In this document: in pieces, positions 34,040 through 43,143 of the stretch | How the letters are laid out: each line of letters opens with the position of its first letter | Numbering within the stretch: position 1 is the first letter of the stretch | Origin: Micromonospora sp. R77 | GTDB lineage: Bacteria > Actinomycetota > Actinomycetes > Mycobacteriales > Micromonosporaceae | Length of the DNA: 64,000 nucleotides | NCBI RefSeq assembly: GCF_022747945.1 | Contig: NZ_JALDST010000001.1 | Span: 2,294,001 to 2,358,000, forward strand | Direction of reading: 5' to 3' | The notes under the pieces: model-generated | What the model was told of the DNA's origin: nothing | The model's database searches: none | The model's input: only the letters and a program-made list of their open reading frames with translations | Translations under genes and position numbers: made by a program

Positions 34040-35149
34040 ATGACCCTGCGGGTGACCGGGAAGGTGGTGACCCCGACCGGCGTGATCCGGCAGGGTTGCG
34101 TGGAGGTCGCCGGTGATCGGATCCGGGCGGTCGCCGAATACCCGTCGGTGCGCGACGGGCACTGGATCGTCCCCGGCTTCGTGGACATGCACACCCACGG
34201 GGGCGGCGGGCACACCTTCACCACCGGCGACGCCGACTCGGCCCGACAGGCCGCCGCGTTCCACCTCGGCCACGGCACCACCACCCTGCTGGCCAGCCTG
34301 GTCAGCTCCCCGTTCGAGCTGATGCGGGACGCCACCGCCGCCTACCGACCGCTGGTCTCCTCGGGGGTGCTGGCCGGCGTCCACTTCGAGGGTCCCTACC
34401 TGTCGGCGGCCCGCTGCGGCGCGCAGAACCCCGAGTTCCTCCGCGACCCGTCCACCGACGAACTGGCCGAGCTGGTCGAGCTGGGCGGCGGCGCGGTCCG
34501 GATGGTGACCGTCGCCCCCGAGCGGGACGGGGCGCTGGACGCGATCAAGCTGCTCGTCTCGCACGGCGTGGTCGCCGCGGTCGGCCACACCGACGCCACC
34601 TGGGCGCAGACCCGGGCCGCCGTGGCGGCGGGCGCGAGCGTCGGCACCCACCTGTTCAACGGCATGCGCCCGGTGCACCACCGGGAGCCCGGACCGGTGG
34701 TGGCCCTGCTGGAGGCCCCGAACGTGGTCTGCGAGCTGGTCGCCGACGGCGTCCACCTGCACGACGGCATGCTCGGCTTCGCCACCTCCGTCGCCGGCCC
34801 GGAGCGGGCCGCGCTGATCACCGACGCGATGGCCGCCGCCGGCATGCCCGACGGCGAGTACGAACTCGGTGGTCAGGCCGTCACCGTGGCCGACGGGGTG
34901 GCCCGGTTGACCGACGGCGGGGCGATCGCCGGCAGCACCCTCACCATGGACGCCGCCCTCCGGCACGCCGTGGCGGCCGGCGTCCCGCTGCCCGACGCCT
35001 GCCGGATGGTGGCCACCACCCCGGCCCGGGCCATCGGCCTCGGCGACCAGGTGGGCACCCTCCAGGCCGGCCTCCGCGCCGACCTCGTCGTGCTCGACGA
35101 CGACCTGAACGTGGTGCGGGTGATGCGCGCGGGCGCCTGGGTGGAGTGA
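34040..35149 (+). CDS. nagA: N-acetylglucosamine-6-phosphate deacetylase
   Basis: A 369-residue amidohydrolase. Metal-site motifs: DMHTHGGGG, HFEGPYLS, VGHTDAT and the catalytic aspartate in ALITDAMAAAG; THLFNGMRPVHHREPG is characteristic of NagA. It converts GlcNAc-6-phosphate to glucosamine-6-phosphate, which the SIS protein upstream could then isomerise and deaminate. CGAGGAGAG precedes ATG 34040. Last gene of the operon. Confidence 0.93.
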   Translation: MTLRVTGKVVTPTGVIRQGCVEVAGDRIRAVAEYPSVRDGHWIVPGFVDMHTHGGGGHTFTTGDADSARQAAAFHLGHGTTTLLASLVSSPFELMRDATAAYRPLVSSGVLAGVHFEGPYLSAARCGAQNPEFLRDPSTDELAELVELGGGAVRMVTVAPERDGALDAIKLLVSHGVVAAVGHTDATWAQTRAAVAAGASVGTHLFNGMRPVHHREPGPVVALLEAPNVVCELVADGVHLHDGMLGFATSVAGPERAALITDAMAAAGMPDGEYELGGQAVTVADGVARLTDGGAIAGSTLTMDAALRHAVAAGVPLPDACRMVATTPARAIGLGDQVGTLQAGLRADLVVLDDDLNVVRVMRAGAWVE

Positions 35150-35709
35150 CGCTGCGAGGCGGGGGTCACGCGACCACGATCGACGCCACGTACCCCGGCC
35201 GTTCCTGGCGTGACGGTGCTGGCGTGGCGATCCTGACGTGATGCTGTGACGATCGGGCTGGCGTGCCCGCCGTGGTGGTGACGACGGCAGTCCGGCGTGC
35301 CGCCATGGTGGTGGCGACGGCGCGCCGCGCCGCGCTGGTCGCGGATCGTCGGGTGGTGCAAGAACGTCGGTCCGGTGCTGTCGCCCGCCGTCCTCGTGGG
35401 TGAGTACTCAATGGACGCTACGAGTTTGATGACGTTGATGAATCACCCGGCAGGGTCGGGAAGGGCCGAGCCGGGCAGCGGCCCGCGATTCATTTACGTC
35501 ATCAAACTCGTAGGCGACACGAGAGGCGCCGCCACGGCCGGCGGACGCAGCGCGTGTCCCCGCCGCTCGCAGCTCGCAGGACCATCGCGGAACGGTCGAT
35601 CGGGCCAGGTGCCGGGCCGGCAACGACACTGTGAGCGGCCGCAGCCCGCCAACCGAGCGCACGTCAACCAGCCGCGGGCCCAACAGGGGGCGCCCGCCAA
35701 CCAGCCGGG
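35150..35709. other. Gene-free interval of about 560 bp with low-complexity DNA and a long palindrome
   Basis: Between nagA and the DUF4032 gene. The first 180 bases contain repeated GGCGTG/GACG/TGGTGG words that look like decayed repeats, and no open frame there has normal codon use. A strong AT-richer inverted repeat at 35420-35512 is listed separately. Frames spanning this region are antisense or composition artefacts. Confidence 0.6.
35420..35512. repeat. 25-bp imperfect inverted repeat (TACGAGTTTGATGACGT arms)
   Basis: Left arm 35420-35444 and right arm 35487-35511 match at 23 of 25 positions; the loop is 42 bases. The arms are notably AT-richer than the surrounding DNA. The element stands alone in the intergenic region and resembles a small palindromic mobile repeat or structured RNA. 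Confidence 0.7.
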
Positions 35710-36921
35710 TCAGCCGGCGGTGGGCACCTCGACGCCGAGGACGGCCTGCTCGTCGGGGCGGTGCACCAGCACGTCCGCCAGATAGGAGTGCACCGCCTGG
35801 CGCATGCCCACGTCCCGGCCGGCCTGCTCGGAGAGCAGCCACTTGTGCTCGATGATCTGCGCGAAGAGCTCCTGCGGCTCCAGCTTGCGGCGCAGGTGCG
35901 CCGGCACCGCCCGGACCACCGGCTCGAAGACCTCGGTGAGCCAGCGGTGCGCGGCCTGCTGCTCGTCGACCAGGTCGCTCTCCACCCGGTAGGCGTCCAG
36001 GTCGTTGAGGAGCCGCCGGGCCTGGTTCTCCTCGGCGTCCAGGCCGGTCAGCCGGAGCAGCCGACGGGTGTGGTAGCCGGCGTCGACCACCTTGGGCCGA
36101 ACCAGGTAACGCCCGTTGTCGGCGGTCGACATGGCCACCTCGGCGACGTCGAAGCCCAGCTCGTTGAGGCGGCGGATCCGGCCCTCGATGTCGTGCCGGG
36201 CCTCCCGCTCGATCTGCTGCTCGTAGGTGATCTCGTGCCAGAGCCGCTCGTAGCGGGCCACGACCTCCTCGCAGACCACCTCCGGGTCGATCGACTCGTG
36301 CAGCAGCCCGGCGGCCTGCAGGTCCAGCGCCTCACCGAAGATGTTGACCCGCGCGATCTCCAGGTCCTCGCCGCGCTGGCCCTCGGAGAGCGAGGTGTGC
36401 AGCGCCCCCGTCTCGGCGTCCACCAGGTAGGCGGCGAAGGCACCCGCGTCCCGGCGGAACAGCGTGTTCGACAGCGAGCAGTCGCCCCAGAAGAAACCGG
36501 TCAGGTGCATCCGTACGATCAGCGCGGCGAGCGCGTCCAGCAGCCGGTTCATCGTCTCCGGCCGGAGCGTGTTGGAGAAGAGCGCCCGGTAGGGCAGCGA
36601 GAACTGCAGGTGCCGGGTGATCAGCACCGACTCCAGCGGCTCCCCGTCGTCGGTCTGCCGGTCGGCGACGACCGCCACCGCCTCGACCGACGGGAAGTCG
36701 ATCCGTTCCAGGGCGCGGAGCAGGTCGTACTCCCGCTCGGCGATCCGCTCGCGGGTCTCCTTGAACGCGTACACGTAGTCGCCGAGGCGGACGAAGCGCA
36801 CGATGTGCCGCGAGATGCCCTGCGGCAGCGCGACCAGGTGCTGGGCAGGCCACTCCTCCAGCGGGGTCGACCAGGGAAGGTCGAGCAGCGCCGGGTCGAC
36901 GAGAGCCGAGGTGATCCGCAC
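35710..36921 (-). CDS. DUF4032 domain protein with kinase-like fold
   Basis: A 403-residue protein. The N-terminal part looks like an LPS-kinase/Kdo-kinase-type fold: DYVYAFKETRERIAEREYDLLRALE, with LIVRMHLTGFFWGDCSLSNTLF in the catalytic-loop position and YLVDAETGAL where DFG would be. The C-terminal DUF4032 domain follows (from about residue 215, YERLWHEITYEQQIE). Actinobacterial family, function unknown; probably cytoplasmic. Confidence 0.85.
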   Translation of the reverse strand: MRITSALVDPALLDLPWSTPLEEWPAQHLVALPQGISRHIVRFVRLGDYVYAFKETRERIAEREYDLLRALERIDFPSVEAVAVVADRQTDDGEPLESVLITRHLQFSLPYRALFSNTLRPETMNRLLDALAALIVRMHLTGFFWGDCSLSNTLFRRDAGAFAAYLVDAETGALHTSLSEGQRGEDLEIARVNIFGEALDLQAAGLLHESIDPEVVCEEVVARYERLWHEITYEQQIEREARHDIEGRIRRLNELGFDVAEVAMSTADNGRYLVRPKVVDAGYHTRRLLRLTGLDAEENQARRLLNDLDAYRVESDLVDEQQAAHRWLTEVFEPVVRAVPAHLRRKLEPQELFAQIIEHKWLLSEQAGRDVGMRQAVHSYLADVLVHRPDEQAVLGVEVPTAG

Positions 36922-37032
36922 GGGGACAAGTGTGCCGGCTCACCCCGCCGGAGCGCTTCCCTTCGTGGGCCGGCACACAGCGATCGACGCCCGCGCGGCT
37001 CCGGCACCGCCCGCGGCCGGTAGCGTGGTCGC

Positions 37033-37800
37033 GTGCGCCAGACCTCGGGGGTACGCGAGAAGCTGCGACTCCGCCCCGTCCGACCGGCCGGCTGGTGGTG
37101 GGACGCGGCCCTGCTGGCCGCCCTCGTCGCGCTGACCGTGGCGCTCGCCACCGGCCACCTGTTCGGCCTGGACCGGGCGGTCGCCGACTGGGCGGGGGCC
37201 CACCGGCCGACCGCGGCCCGTTGGCTCGCCATGATCCTCAACTACCTGGGCCAGGGCACCCCGCTGACACTGCTCGCCGCCGGGCTGGGCGTGCTGCTGG
37301 CGGTCCGGCTCCGGTCGGTCCGCCCGGTGCTGCCGCCGGTGACCGCGTTCGTGCTCACCTTCCTGACCATCGGCCCGCTGAAGGTGTGGACCGCCCGACC
37401 GGCACCCACCGCCAGCGTCAAGGAGCCGTTTCTGCCGCCGGACCGGACGCTGCCGCTGTTCCAGCACGACCTGCCGGTGAGCTACGCCCAGTCGTACCCG
37501 TCCGGGCACGTCGCCAACGCCATCGTCTGGTACGGCGTGCTCGCGCTGCTGCTCGGTCCGCTGCTGGCCAGCTTCGGCCGGACGGTCCCGCCCCACCTGG
37601 TCACCCTGGTCCGGGTGCTGCCGCCGGTGATCGTGCTCGGCACCACCACCTACCTGGGCTGGCACTGGCTGACCGACTCGGTCGCCGGGCTGCTGCTGGG
37701 GCTGCTGCTGGACCGGATCCTGCGCCGGGTGCCCTGGGACGACCTGCCCCTGCCGGGCAGGTTCCGGAACTGGAACCGGCCGTTCACCTCGTACCCCTAG
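37033..37800 (+). CDS. PAP2 superfamily membrane phosphatase
   Basis: A 255-residue membrane protein with about six hydrophobic segments and the three-part phosphatase signature: KVWTARPAP, YPSGHVANA, and LGWHWLTDSVAG. Such enzymes dephosphorylate lipid phosphates or undecaprenyl pyrophosphate at the outer face of the membrane. GTG start at 37033. Followed after 10 bp by the APC permease gene on the same strand. Confidence 0.88.
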   Translation: MRQTSGVREKLRLRPVRPAGWWWDAALLAALVALTVALATGHLFGLDRAVADWAGAHRPTAARWLAMILNYLGQGTPLTLLAAGLGVLLAVRLRSVRPVLPPVTAFVLTFLTIGPLKVWTARPAPTASVKEPFLPPDRTLPLFQHDLPVSYAQSYPSGHVANAIVWYGVLALLLGPLLASFGRTVPPHLVTLVRVLPPVIVLGTTTYLGWHWLTDSVAGLLLGLLLDRILRRVPWDDLPLPGRFRNWNRPFTSYP

Positions 37801-37810
37801 GGTCCGGACC

Positions 37811-39055
37811 GTGGACGAACTGCGGCGGCGGCTGGGCGTACCCGATGCGGTGGTCATCGGTCTGGGGTCGATGCTCGGCGCGGGCGTCTTCGTGGTCTTC
37901 GCCCCGGCCGCGGCGGCGGCCGGTGGGGCCGGAGTGCTCGTCGCGCTGGCCCTGGCCGGCTTCATCGCCTGGTGCAACGCGACCAGCTCGGCGCGGCTGG
38001 CCGCCCGCTACCCGGAGTCCGGCGGCACCTACGTCTACGGCCGGGAACGGCTGCACCCGTTCGCCGGCTTCGTCGCCGGCTGGGGATTCGTGGTCGGCAA
38101 GACGGCGAGCTGCGCGGCGATGGCGTTGACCATCGGGGCGTACCTCTGGCCCGGCCGGGCGCGGCTCGTCGCGGTCGTGGCGGTGGTGGCGGTGACCGCG
38201 GTGAACCTGCGCGGCATCGGCAAGACCGCGATGGCGACGTGCGCGCTGGTCGCCGTCGTGCTGTCGGTGCTCACGTTGGTCGCGGTGACCGGTGCGCCGC
38301 ACGTCGCGGTGGACCGGCTGGACGGTCTGGCCGGCACCGGGATCCGGGGCGTGCTCACCGCTGCCGGGCTGCTCTTCTTCGCCTTCGCCGGGTACGCCCG
38401 GATCGCCACCCTGGGCGAGGAGGTCCGCGACCCGGCCCGGACCATCCCCCGCGCGGTGCCGCTGGCCCTGGGTACGGTGCTGGCGATCTACCTGGTGCTG
38501 GCCGTCGTCGCGCTGGGCGTGCTCGGCGAGGACCGGCTGGCCGCCTCGACCGCGCCGCTGGCCGACGTGGTGACCGCCGCCGGGCTGCCCGGCCTGGCCT
38601 GGGTGGTCCGGGCCGGCGCGACCGTGGCGGTGACCGGGGTGCTGCTCTCCCTGCTCGCCGGGGTGGGCCGGACGACCCTCGCGATGGCCCGCCGCCGCGA
38701 CCTGCCCCACGGGCTGGCCGCCGTGCACCCCCGGTACGGGGTGCCGCACCGCGCCGAGGTGGCGGTCGCCGCCGTGGTGGTCGTGGTGGTGGCGCTCGGC
38801 GACGTCCGCAGCGCGATCGGCTTCTCCAGCTGCACGGTGCTGGTCTACTACGCGATCGCCAACGCCTCCGCGCTCACCCTCGGCCGGGAGCCGGGACGGC
38901 GGACGCCGGTGCAGCTGCTCGCCGCCCTGGGACTGGTCGGCTGCCTGGTGCTGGCGGTCAGCCTGCCCACGGCCAGCGTGCTCGCCGGCTTCGGCGTCCT
39001 CGCCCTCGGCGCTGCCGGGTACGCCCTCCGCCACGCCGTCACCCGACGGGCCTGA
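37811..39055 (+). CDS. APC family amino acid permease
   Basis: A 414-residue transporter with about 12 hydrophobic segments. The start VIGLGSMLGAGVFVVFAPAAAAAG contains the conserved unwound helix 1, and FFAFAGYARIATLGEEVRDPARTIPRA is the family helix 6 motif. Substrate is probably an amino acid or amine. GTG start 37811, ten bases after the PAP2 stop. Convergent with the RCK-channel gene. Confidence 0.88.
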   Translation: MDELRRRLGVPDAVVIGLGSMLGAGVFVVFAPAAAAAGGAGVLVALALAGFIAWCNATSSARLAARYPESGGTYVYGRERLHPFAGFVAGWGFVVGKTASCAAMALTIGAYLWPGRARLVAVVAVVAVTAVNLRGIGKTAMATCALVAVVLSVLTLVAVTGAPHVAVDRLDGLAGTGIRGVLTAAGLLFFAFAGYARIATLGEEVRDPARTIPRAVPLALGTVLAIYLVLAVVALGVLGEDRLAASTAPLADVVTAAGLPGLAWVVRAGATVAVTGVLLSLLAGVGRTTLAMARRRDLPHGLAAVHPRYGVPHRAEVAVAAVVVVVVALGDVRSAIGFSSCTVLVYYAIANASALTLGREPGRRTPVQLLAALGLVGCLVLAVSLPTASVLAGFGVLALGAAGYALRHAVTRRA

Positions 39056-39062
39056 CCCGGTG

Positions 39063-40847
39063 TCACTCCTCCGGCTGTCTCGGCACGGGTGTGCCGGCCG
39101 GGGCGGGGGGCGGGGCGGGGGAGGTCTCGCGGAGCAGGGCGCTCAGCCCGGCCCGCCGGGCCACCACGGTCAACCGGTCCCCCGCCGAGATCATCATGCG
39201 CGGGTCGGCGGTCCAGTCGGCCTTCTGCCCCGCCCGGGTGTACGCCAGCAGCCGTACCTCGCCGGGCCGGTTCACCGCCGCGAGCGGGCGGCCGTCCAGC
39301 GCGGAACCGGCCACCACCGGCACCTCGGTGACCAGCAGGGCGTGCCGGCCGACCGGGATGGTGGCGATCACCGCCCGGTCCAGCAGCGCCGCCACGAACG
39401 AGGGCGCCGCCAGGTAGGACACGCTGCGCGAGATGCCGATGCCGAACGCCTTCTGGATCCGCTCGGCGAAGTCGCCGTCGAAGAGGCGCAGCACCACCCG
39501 CAGGTCGGCGTTGAGCGAACGGGCGTTCAAGGCGGCCCGCAGGTTGGTGCCGTCGTCGGTGGAGACCACCACGAGCGCCTGGCAGGTGTCGACCGAGGCG
39601 GCCCGGAGCGTCTCCTCCAGCCCGGCGTCCCCGACGATCAGCGGTACGCCCAGCCGGTGCGCCAGCGGTGCGCCCCGGGCGTCCGGGTCCTTGTCGATCG
39701 TCACCACCTCGACGCCGAAGTCCTGCAGCTGGGCCATCACCCGGGTGCCGATGTTGCCGAGCCCGACCACCACCACGTGACCGGCCCGGGCCGGTTGGAT
39801 CCGGCCGGCGTGCAGGGCCAGCCGGGCGTTCACGATGCCGTCCACCACCACCGCGGTGATCAGCGGGATCAGCGCCAGCCCGGCGAGGTTGAGCACCACC
39901 TGCATGACCTGCGCGGCGGCCGGCTTGTGGACGTCCGGGTCCTGACCGCTGAGCGTGGTGACCAGGGTCAGATAGAGCGCCTCGGCCCAGTCGACGCCGG
40001 AGGCACGGGAGTTCAGCCAGCCGAGCAGGGCGATCACCCCGAGCAGCAGGAGCACCGCCATGCCGATCTTGCGGGTGGCGAAGCTGCGGACCGCCCGCAG
40101 CAGCACCACCACCGGCTGCCGGCGCCGCCGGGCCCGGACCAGCCGGCGGGCGGCCAGTTCGGTGCCGGGCGGCTGCCCGGTCGCCTCGGCGAGCACCAGG
40201 TCGGCCGTCGCCTGGTCCGCCGGCAGCAACCGGGCCGGTGCCGGGTCGGTGGTCACGGCCAGCCCGCAGACGACGTCGGCCGGGCGTACGTCGGCGCGGC
40301 GGGCCACGTAGAGGGTGCGTCCGCCGTGCCGGAAGTGGGTGGGCGCGACCTCGCCGAGCGCGGCGGCGACGAACGCCGGGGCGGCCATCGACGCGTCGGA
40401 GAGCACCGCCGAGTCCGGGAAGAGCTGCCGTACGCCGTTCGCCAGGCTGGTGTTGAACATGCGGACCACCAGGCGCAGCCGGGGCTCGACCTCCTGGGCG
40501 CAGAGCGCCGCGTGCATGTTGCCCACGTCGTCCTGGTGCAGCAGGGCCAAGCCGTCCGCACCGGCCAGCCCGGCCCGGCGGAAGGTCGCCTCGTCCAGCC
40601 GGGCGGCGGTGATCACCTGGACACCGTCGAGGTCCCGCCCGTCCGGCCCGTCGGAGCGCCGCCGCTCCGGTACGACCAGGGTGACCCGCACCTGACCGGC
40701 GGGCGTCTCGGTGGCCAGCAGCGACCGGACCACCCAGTAGGCGAGCGGGTCGGAGCCGCAGACCACGTAGTGCGGGCGGGCGTCGCCGTTCATCCGCAGC
40801 CGCCAGCCGGTGGCGCGGCGGGCACGGTCGCGCAGCGGGTCGGCCAT
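39063..40847 (-). CDS. Ion-channel-like protein with two RCK/TrkA-N NAD-binding domains
   Basis: About 594 residues. Order: a Rossmann domain (HYVVCGSDPLAYWVVRSLL), two membrane helices around a pore-like loop (IGMAVLLLLGVIALLGW and VLNLAGLALIPLITAVVV), then a second TrkA-N domain (HVVVVGLGNIGTRVMAQLQ) and a TrkA-C-like end. The selectivity filter position reads LVTTLSGQDPD rather than TVGYGD, so K+ selectivity is doubtful. CASTOR/POLLUX-like channels are a possible relation. Start uncertain: ATG 40895, 40847 or 40793; none has a strong ribosome binding site. Confidence 0.8.
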   Translation of the reverse strand: MADPLRDRARRATGWRLRMNGDARPHYVVCGSDPLAYWVVRSLLATETPAGQVRVTLVVPERRRSDGPDGRDLDGVQVITAARLDEATFRRAGLAGADGLALLHQDDVGNMHAALCAQEVEPRLRLVVRMFNTSLANGVRQLFPDSAVLSDASMAAPAFVAAALGEVAPTHFRHGGRTLYVARRADVRPADVVCGLAVTTDPAPARLLPADQATADLVLAEATGQPPGTELAARRLVRARRRRQPVVVLLRAVRSFATRKIGMAVLLLLGVIALLGWLNSRASGVDWAEALYLTLVTTLSGQDPDVHKPAAAQVMQVVLNLAGLALIPLITAVVVDGIVNARLALHAGRIQPARAGHVVVVGLGNIGTRVMAQLQDFGVEVVTIDKDPDARGAPLAHRLGVPLIVGDAGLEETLRAASVDTCQALVVVSTDDGTNLRAALNARSLNADLRVVLRLFDGDFAERIQKAFGIGISRSVSYLAAPSFVAALLDRAVIATIPVGRHALLVTEVPVVAGSALDGRPLAAVNRPGEVRLLAYTRAGQKADWTADPRMMISAGDRLTVVARRAGLSALLRETSPAPPPAPAGTPVPRQPEE

Positions 40848-40933
40848 GCCCGGATGGTAGTCAGCCGCTCGCAGCCCGCGCAGCCCCGCGATCATGAACG
40901 CATGGCGTCCGCCCTGGCGGGTAGAGCAGCGGC

Positions 40934-41413
40934 ATGCAGACGTTCCTGCCGTACCCGGACTTCCTGGCGAGCGCCCGGACGCTGGACCAGAAGCGCCTGG
41001 GCAAGCAGCGGGTGGAGAGCATCCAGGTGCTGCGTGGGCTGACCCGGCCGGACTACGGCTGGCGCAACCATCCGGCGGTGAAGATGTGGGCCGGGTACGA
41101 GGAGGCGCTGACCCGGTACGGGCTGGACATGTGCGCCGTGTGGTGCGAACCAGGCCGGGCGGACACCTGCGCGGCGACCATGGTCACCGATCTCGCCACC
41201 GCCTGCGGCATCGACGTGGTCCGCACCCAGGCGGAGCTGGCCGGGGCCGGCGAGCTGCCGCCCTGGCTGGGCCGCGACGACCTGCACCGCAGCCACCGCT
41301 CCTCGCTGCTGCGCAAGGACCCCGGCCACTACGCCCCGCAGTTCCCCGACACCCCACCCGACCTGGAGTACGTCTGGCCGCCGTCCGACCGCCCCCGCCG
41401 CTGCCTGCCCTGA
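40934..41413 (+). CDS. MSMEG_6728-family protein (pyrimidine-dimer-glycosylase-like fold)
   Basis: A 159-residue protein opening MQTFLPYPDFLASARTLDQKRLGKQRVES, the hallmark of the MSMEG_6728 family, which Pfam links to endonuclease V-type (Pyr_excise) proteins. Later motifs are GWRNHPAVKMWAGYEEAL and SHRSSLLRKDPGHYAPQF. A role in DNA repair is possible but not proven. A member of a dispersed repeat family begins at its stop codon. Confidence 0.85.
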   Translation: MQTFLPYPDFLASARTLDQKRLGKQRVESIQVLRGLTRPDYGWRNHPAVKMWAGYEEALTRYGLDMCAVWCEPGRADTCAATMVTDLATACGIDVVRTQAELAGAGELPPWLGRDDLHRSHRSSLLRKDPGHYAPQFPDTPPDLEYVWPPSDRPRRCLP

Positions 41414-41530
41414 AGGAAGGGCCCCTTCTTAACGCCTCCGGTAGAGCACGGGACCCTTATTAACGGGCGGTGTTAACAGGGGGCCCCTGTACAACGCGAG
41501 GCGTTAACAGGGGCCCCCTCCTTGCATCTC
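41412..41530. repeat. Dispersed AACGCCTCCGGTAGAG repeat, long copy
   Basis: Begins at the stop codon of the preceding gene. Contains AAGGAAGGGCCCCTTCTT, the core TAACGCCTCCGGTAGAG (41430-41446), and two GTTAACAGGGG-type palindromic modules (about 41472-41492 and 41503-41521). The core is shared exactly with 52467-52520. GC-rich hairpins could end transcription. Confidence 0.75.
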
Positions 41531-41568
41531 GGGCAGACTGGGGGACCCGTGATCCAGGAGAGGTGCTC

Positions 41569-43095
41569 ATGGCGCTGTCGCAAGTGGTCGGCCGGCTGAT
41601 CGGCGTACGGGAGCACGTGGTGGACCCGGGCGGTGGCGGCGCGGACCGGGTGCCGCGCCCCACGACGGCGGTCGTGGTGGGTGGCGGCATCGCCGGCATG
41701 TCGGCGGCGGTGGTGCTCGCCGAGCGCGGCGTGGACGTGACCGTGCTGGAGGCCGCCCCGACGCTGGGCGGCCGGCTGGGTGCCTGGCCGGAGGCGCTGC
41801 CCGACGGCGAGCAGCGCAACGAGCACGGTTTCCACGCCTTCTTCCGGCAGTACTACAACTGGCGGTCGATCCTGCGCCGGGTCGACCCGGGGCTGGGCTT
41901 CCTCAAGCCGATCCCCGGTTATCCAATTTTGAGCGAGCAGTGGCCGACGGAGGAGTTCGGCAAGTTGCCGCCCGCCCCGCCGGCGAACCTGCTGGCCCTG
42001 CTGCTGCGCAGTCCCAGCCTGCGCCTGGCCGACCTGCGCGGGATGGACCGGGACGCCGCGCTGCCGCTGCTCAGCTACGACCCGGTCCGCACCTACGCCG
42101 AGTTCGACGACACCACCGCCGACGAGCTGCTCAGCTCGCTGAAGCTGCCGGACCGGGCGCGGGCGATGCTCTTCGAGGTCTTCTCGCACTCGTTCTTCAA
42201 CCACGAGGCGGAGATGTCGGCCGCCGAGATGATCGCCCAGTTCCACTTCTATCTGCTCGGCAACCCGGAGGGGCTGGCCTTCGACTGCCCCGACGAGGAC
42301 TACGCGACGGCGATCTGGGAGCCGCTGACCCGGCACGTGTCGGAGCACGGTGGTCGGGTGCTCACCGGTGCCGCCGCCACCCGGCTGGACCACGGCCCGG
42401 AGGGCTGGCAGGTCACCGTCGCGGACGGGTCGTCGTACCGGGCCGGGCACGTCGTGCTCGCCGTCGACCCGCCCGCGCTGGCCGCGCTGGTCGCCGCCTC
42501 CCCCGGCCTGGTCGCCGTGGCACCGCAGCTGGTGGAGCGGATGCCCGCGTTCGGCCGGCCCGGGCCGCCGTACGCGGTGGCGCGCTACTGGATGGACGGC
42601 GACGTGCGCGCCGACCGGGCCGTGTTCAGCGGGGTGTCCCGGCAGCCCACGCTCGACTCGGTGACCCTCTACCACCGGCTGGAGAACGAGTCGCGGCGCT
42701 GGGCCGAGCGCACCGGCGGTTCGGTCGTCGAACTGCACGCGTACGCCTGCGAGCCGGACGTGCCGGCAGAGGAGCTGGCCGAGCGGATGCGGGTGGAGCT
42801 GACCCGGCTCTGGCCGGAGGCGGCCGACCTGCGGGTGCGGGAACTACGCGCCCGGGTGGAGGCGCAGGCGCCCGCGTTCACCCCGGGCAGCGACGCCTGG
42901 CGGCCCGGCGTACGCACCGACGCCGACGGCCTCTATCTGGCCGGGGACGGCATCCGGACGGAGTTCCCGAGCGCCCTGATGGAACGCTCGGCGGCCACCG
43001 GCATCATCGCCGCGAACCACATCCTGCGGGCGGCGGGCGGTGCGGCCGAACCGGTCCGCTCGATCCGCCCCCGTGGTCTGCTCGCCCGGAAGTGA
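41569..43095 (+). CDS. FAD-dependent desaturase/amine-oxidase-family oxidoreductase (carotenoid desaturase-like)
   Basis: A 508-residue flavoprotein. The FAD dinucleotide-binding motif is VVVGGGIAGMSAAVVLAERG, followed by EAAPTLGGRLGAW. The segment NEHGFHAFFRQYYNWRSILRRVDP resembles phytoene/zeta-carotene desaturases and isorenieratene synthase-type enzymes, and the C-terminus GLYLAGDGIRTEFPSALMERSAATG is the family's second FAD contact. No other carotenoid gene is nearby, so the substrate is open. CAGGAGAGG precedes ATG 41569. Confidence 0.8.
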   Translation: MALSQVVGRLIGVREHVVDPGGGGADRVPRPTTAVVVGGGIAGMSAAVVLAERGVDVTVLEAAPTLGGRLGAWPEALPDGEQRNEHGFHAFFRQYYNWRSILRRVDPGLGFLKPIPGYPILSEQWPTEEFGKLPPAPPANLLALLLRSPSLRLADLRGMDRDAALPLLSYDPVRTYAEFDDTTADELLSSLKLPDRARAMLFEVFSHSFFNHEAEMSAAEMIAQFHFYLLGNPEGLAFDCPDEDYATAIWEPLTRHVSEHGGRVLTGAAATRLDHGPEGWQVTVADGSSYRAGHVVLAVDPPALAALVAASPGLVAVAPQLVERMPAFGRPGPPYAVARYWMDGDVRADRAVFSGVSRQPTLDSVTLYHRLENESRRWAERTGGSVVELHAYACEPDVPAEELAERMRVELTRLWPEAADLRVRELRARVEAQAPAFTPGSDAWRPGVRTDADGLYLAGDGIRTEFPSALMERSAATGIIAANHILRAAGGAAEPVRSIRPRGLLARK

Positions 43096-43099
43096 GGCA

Positions 43100-43137
43100 G
43101 GGCCCCCGGTCGACGCGGCGATGTCGACCGGGGGCCC
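43100..43137. terminator. Bidirectional stem-loop between convergent desaturase and adhE
   Basis: Perfect 15-bp inverted repeat (43100-43114 and 43123-43137) with an 8-nt loop between the stop codons of two convergent genes. Confidence 0.7.
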
Positions 43138-43143
43138 GCGGCC

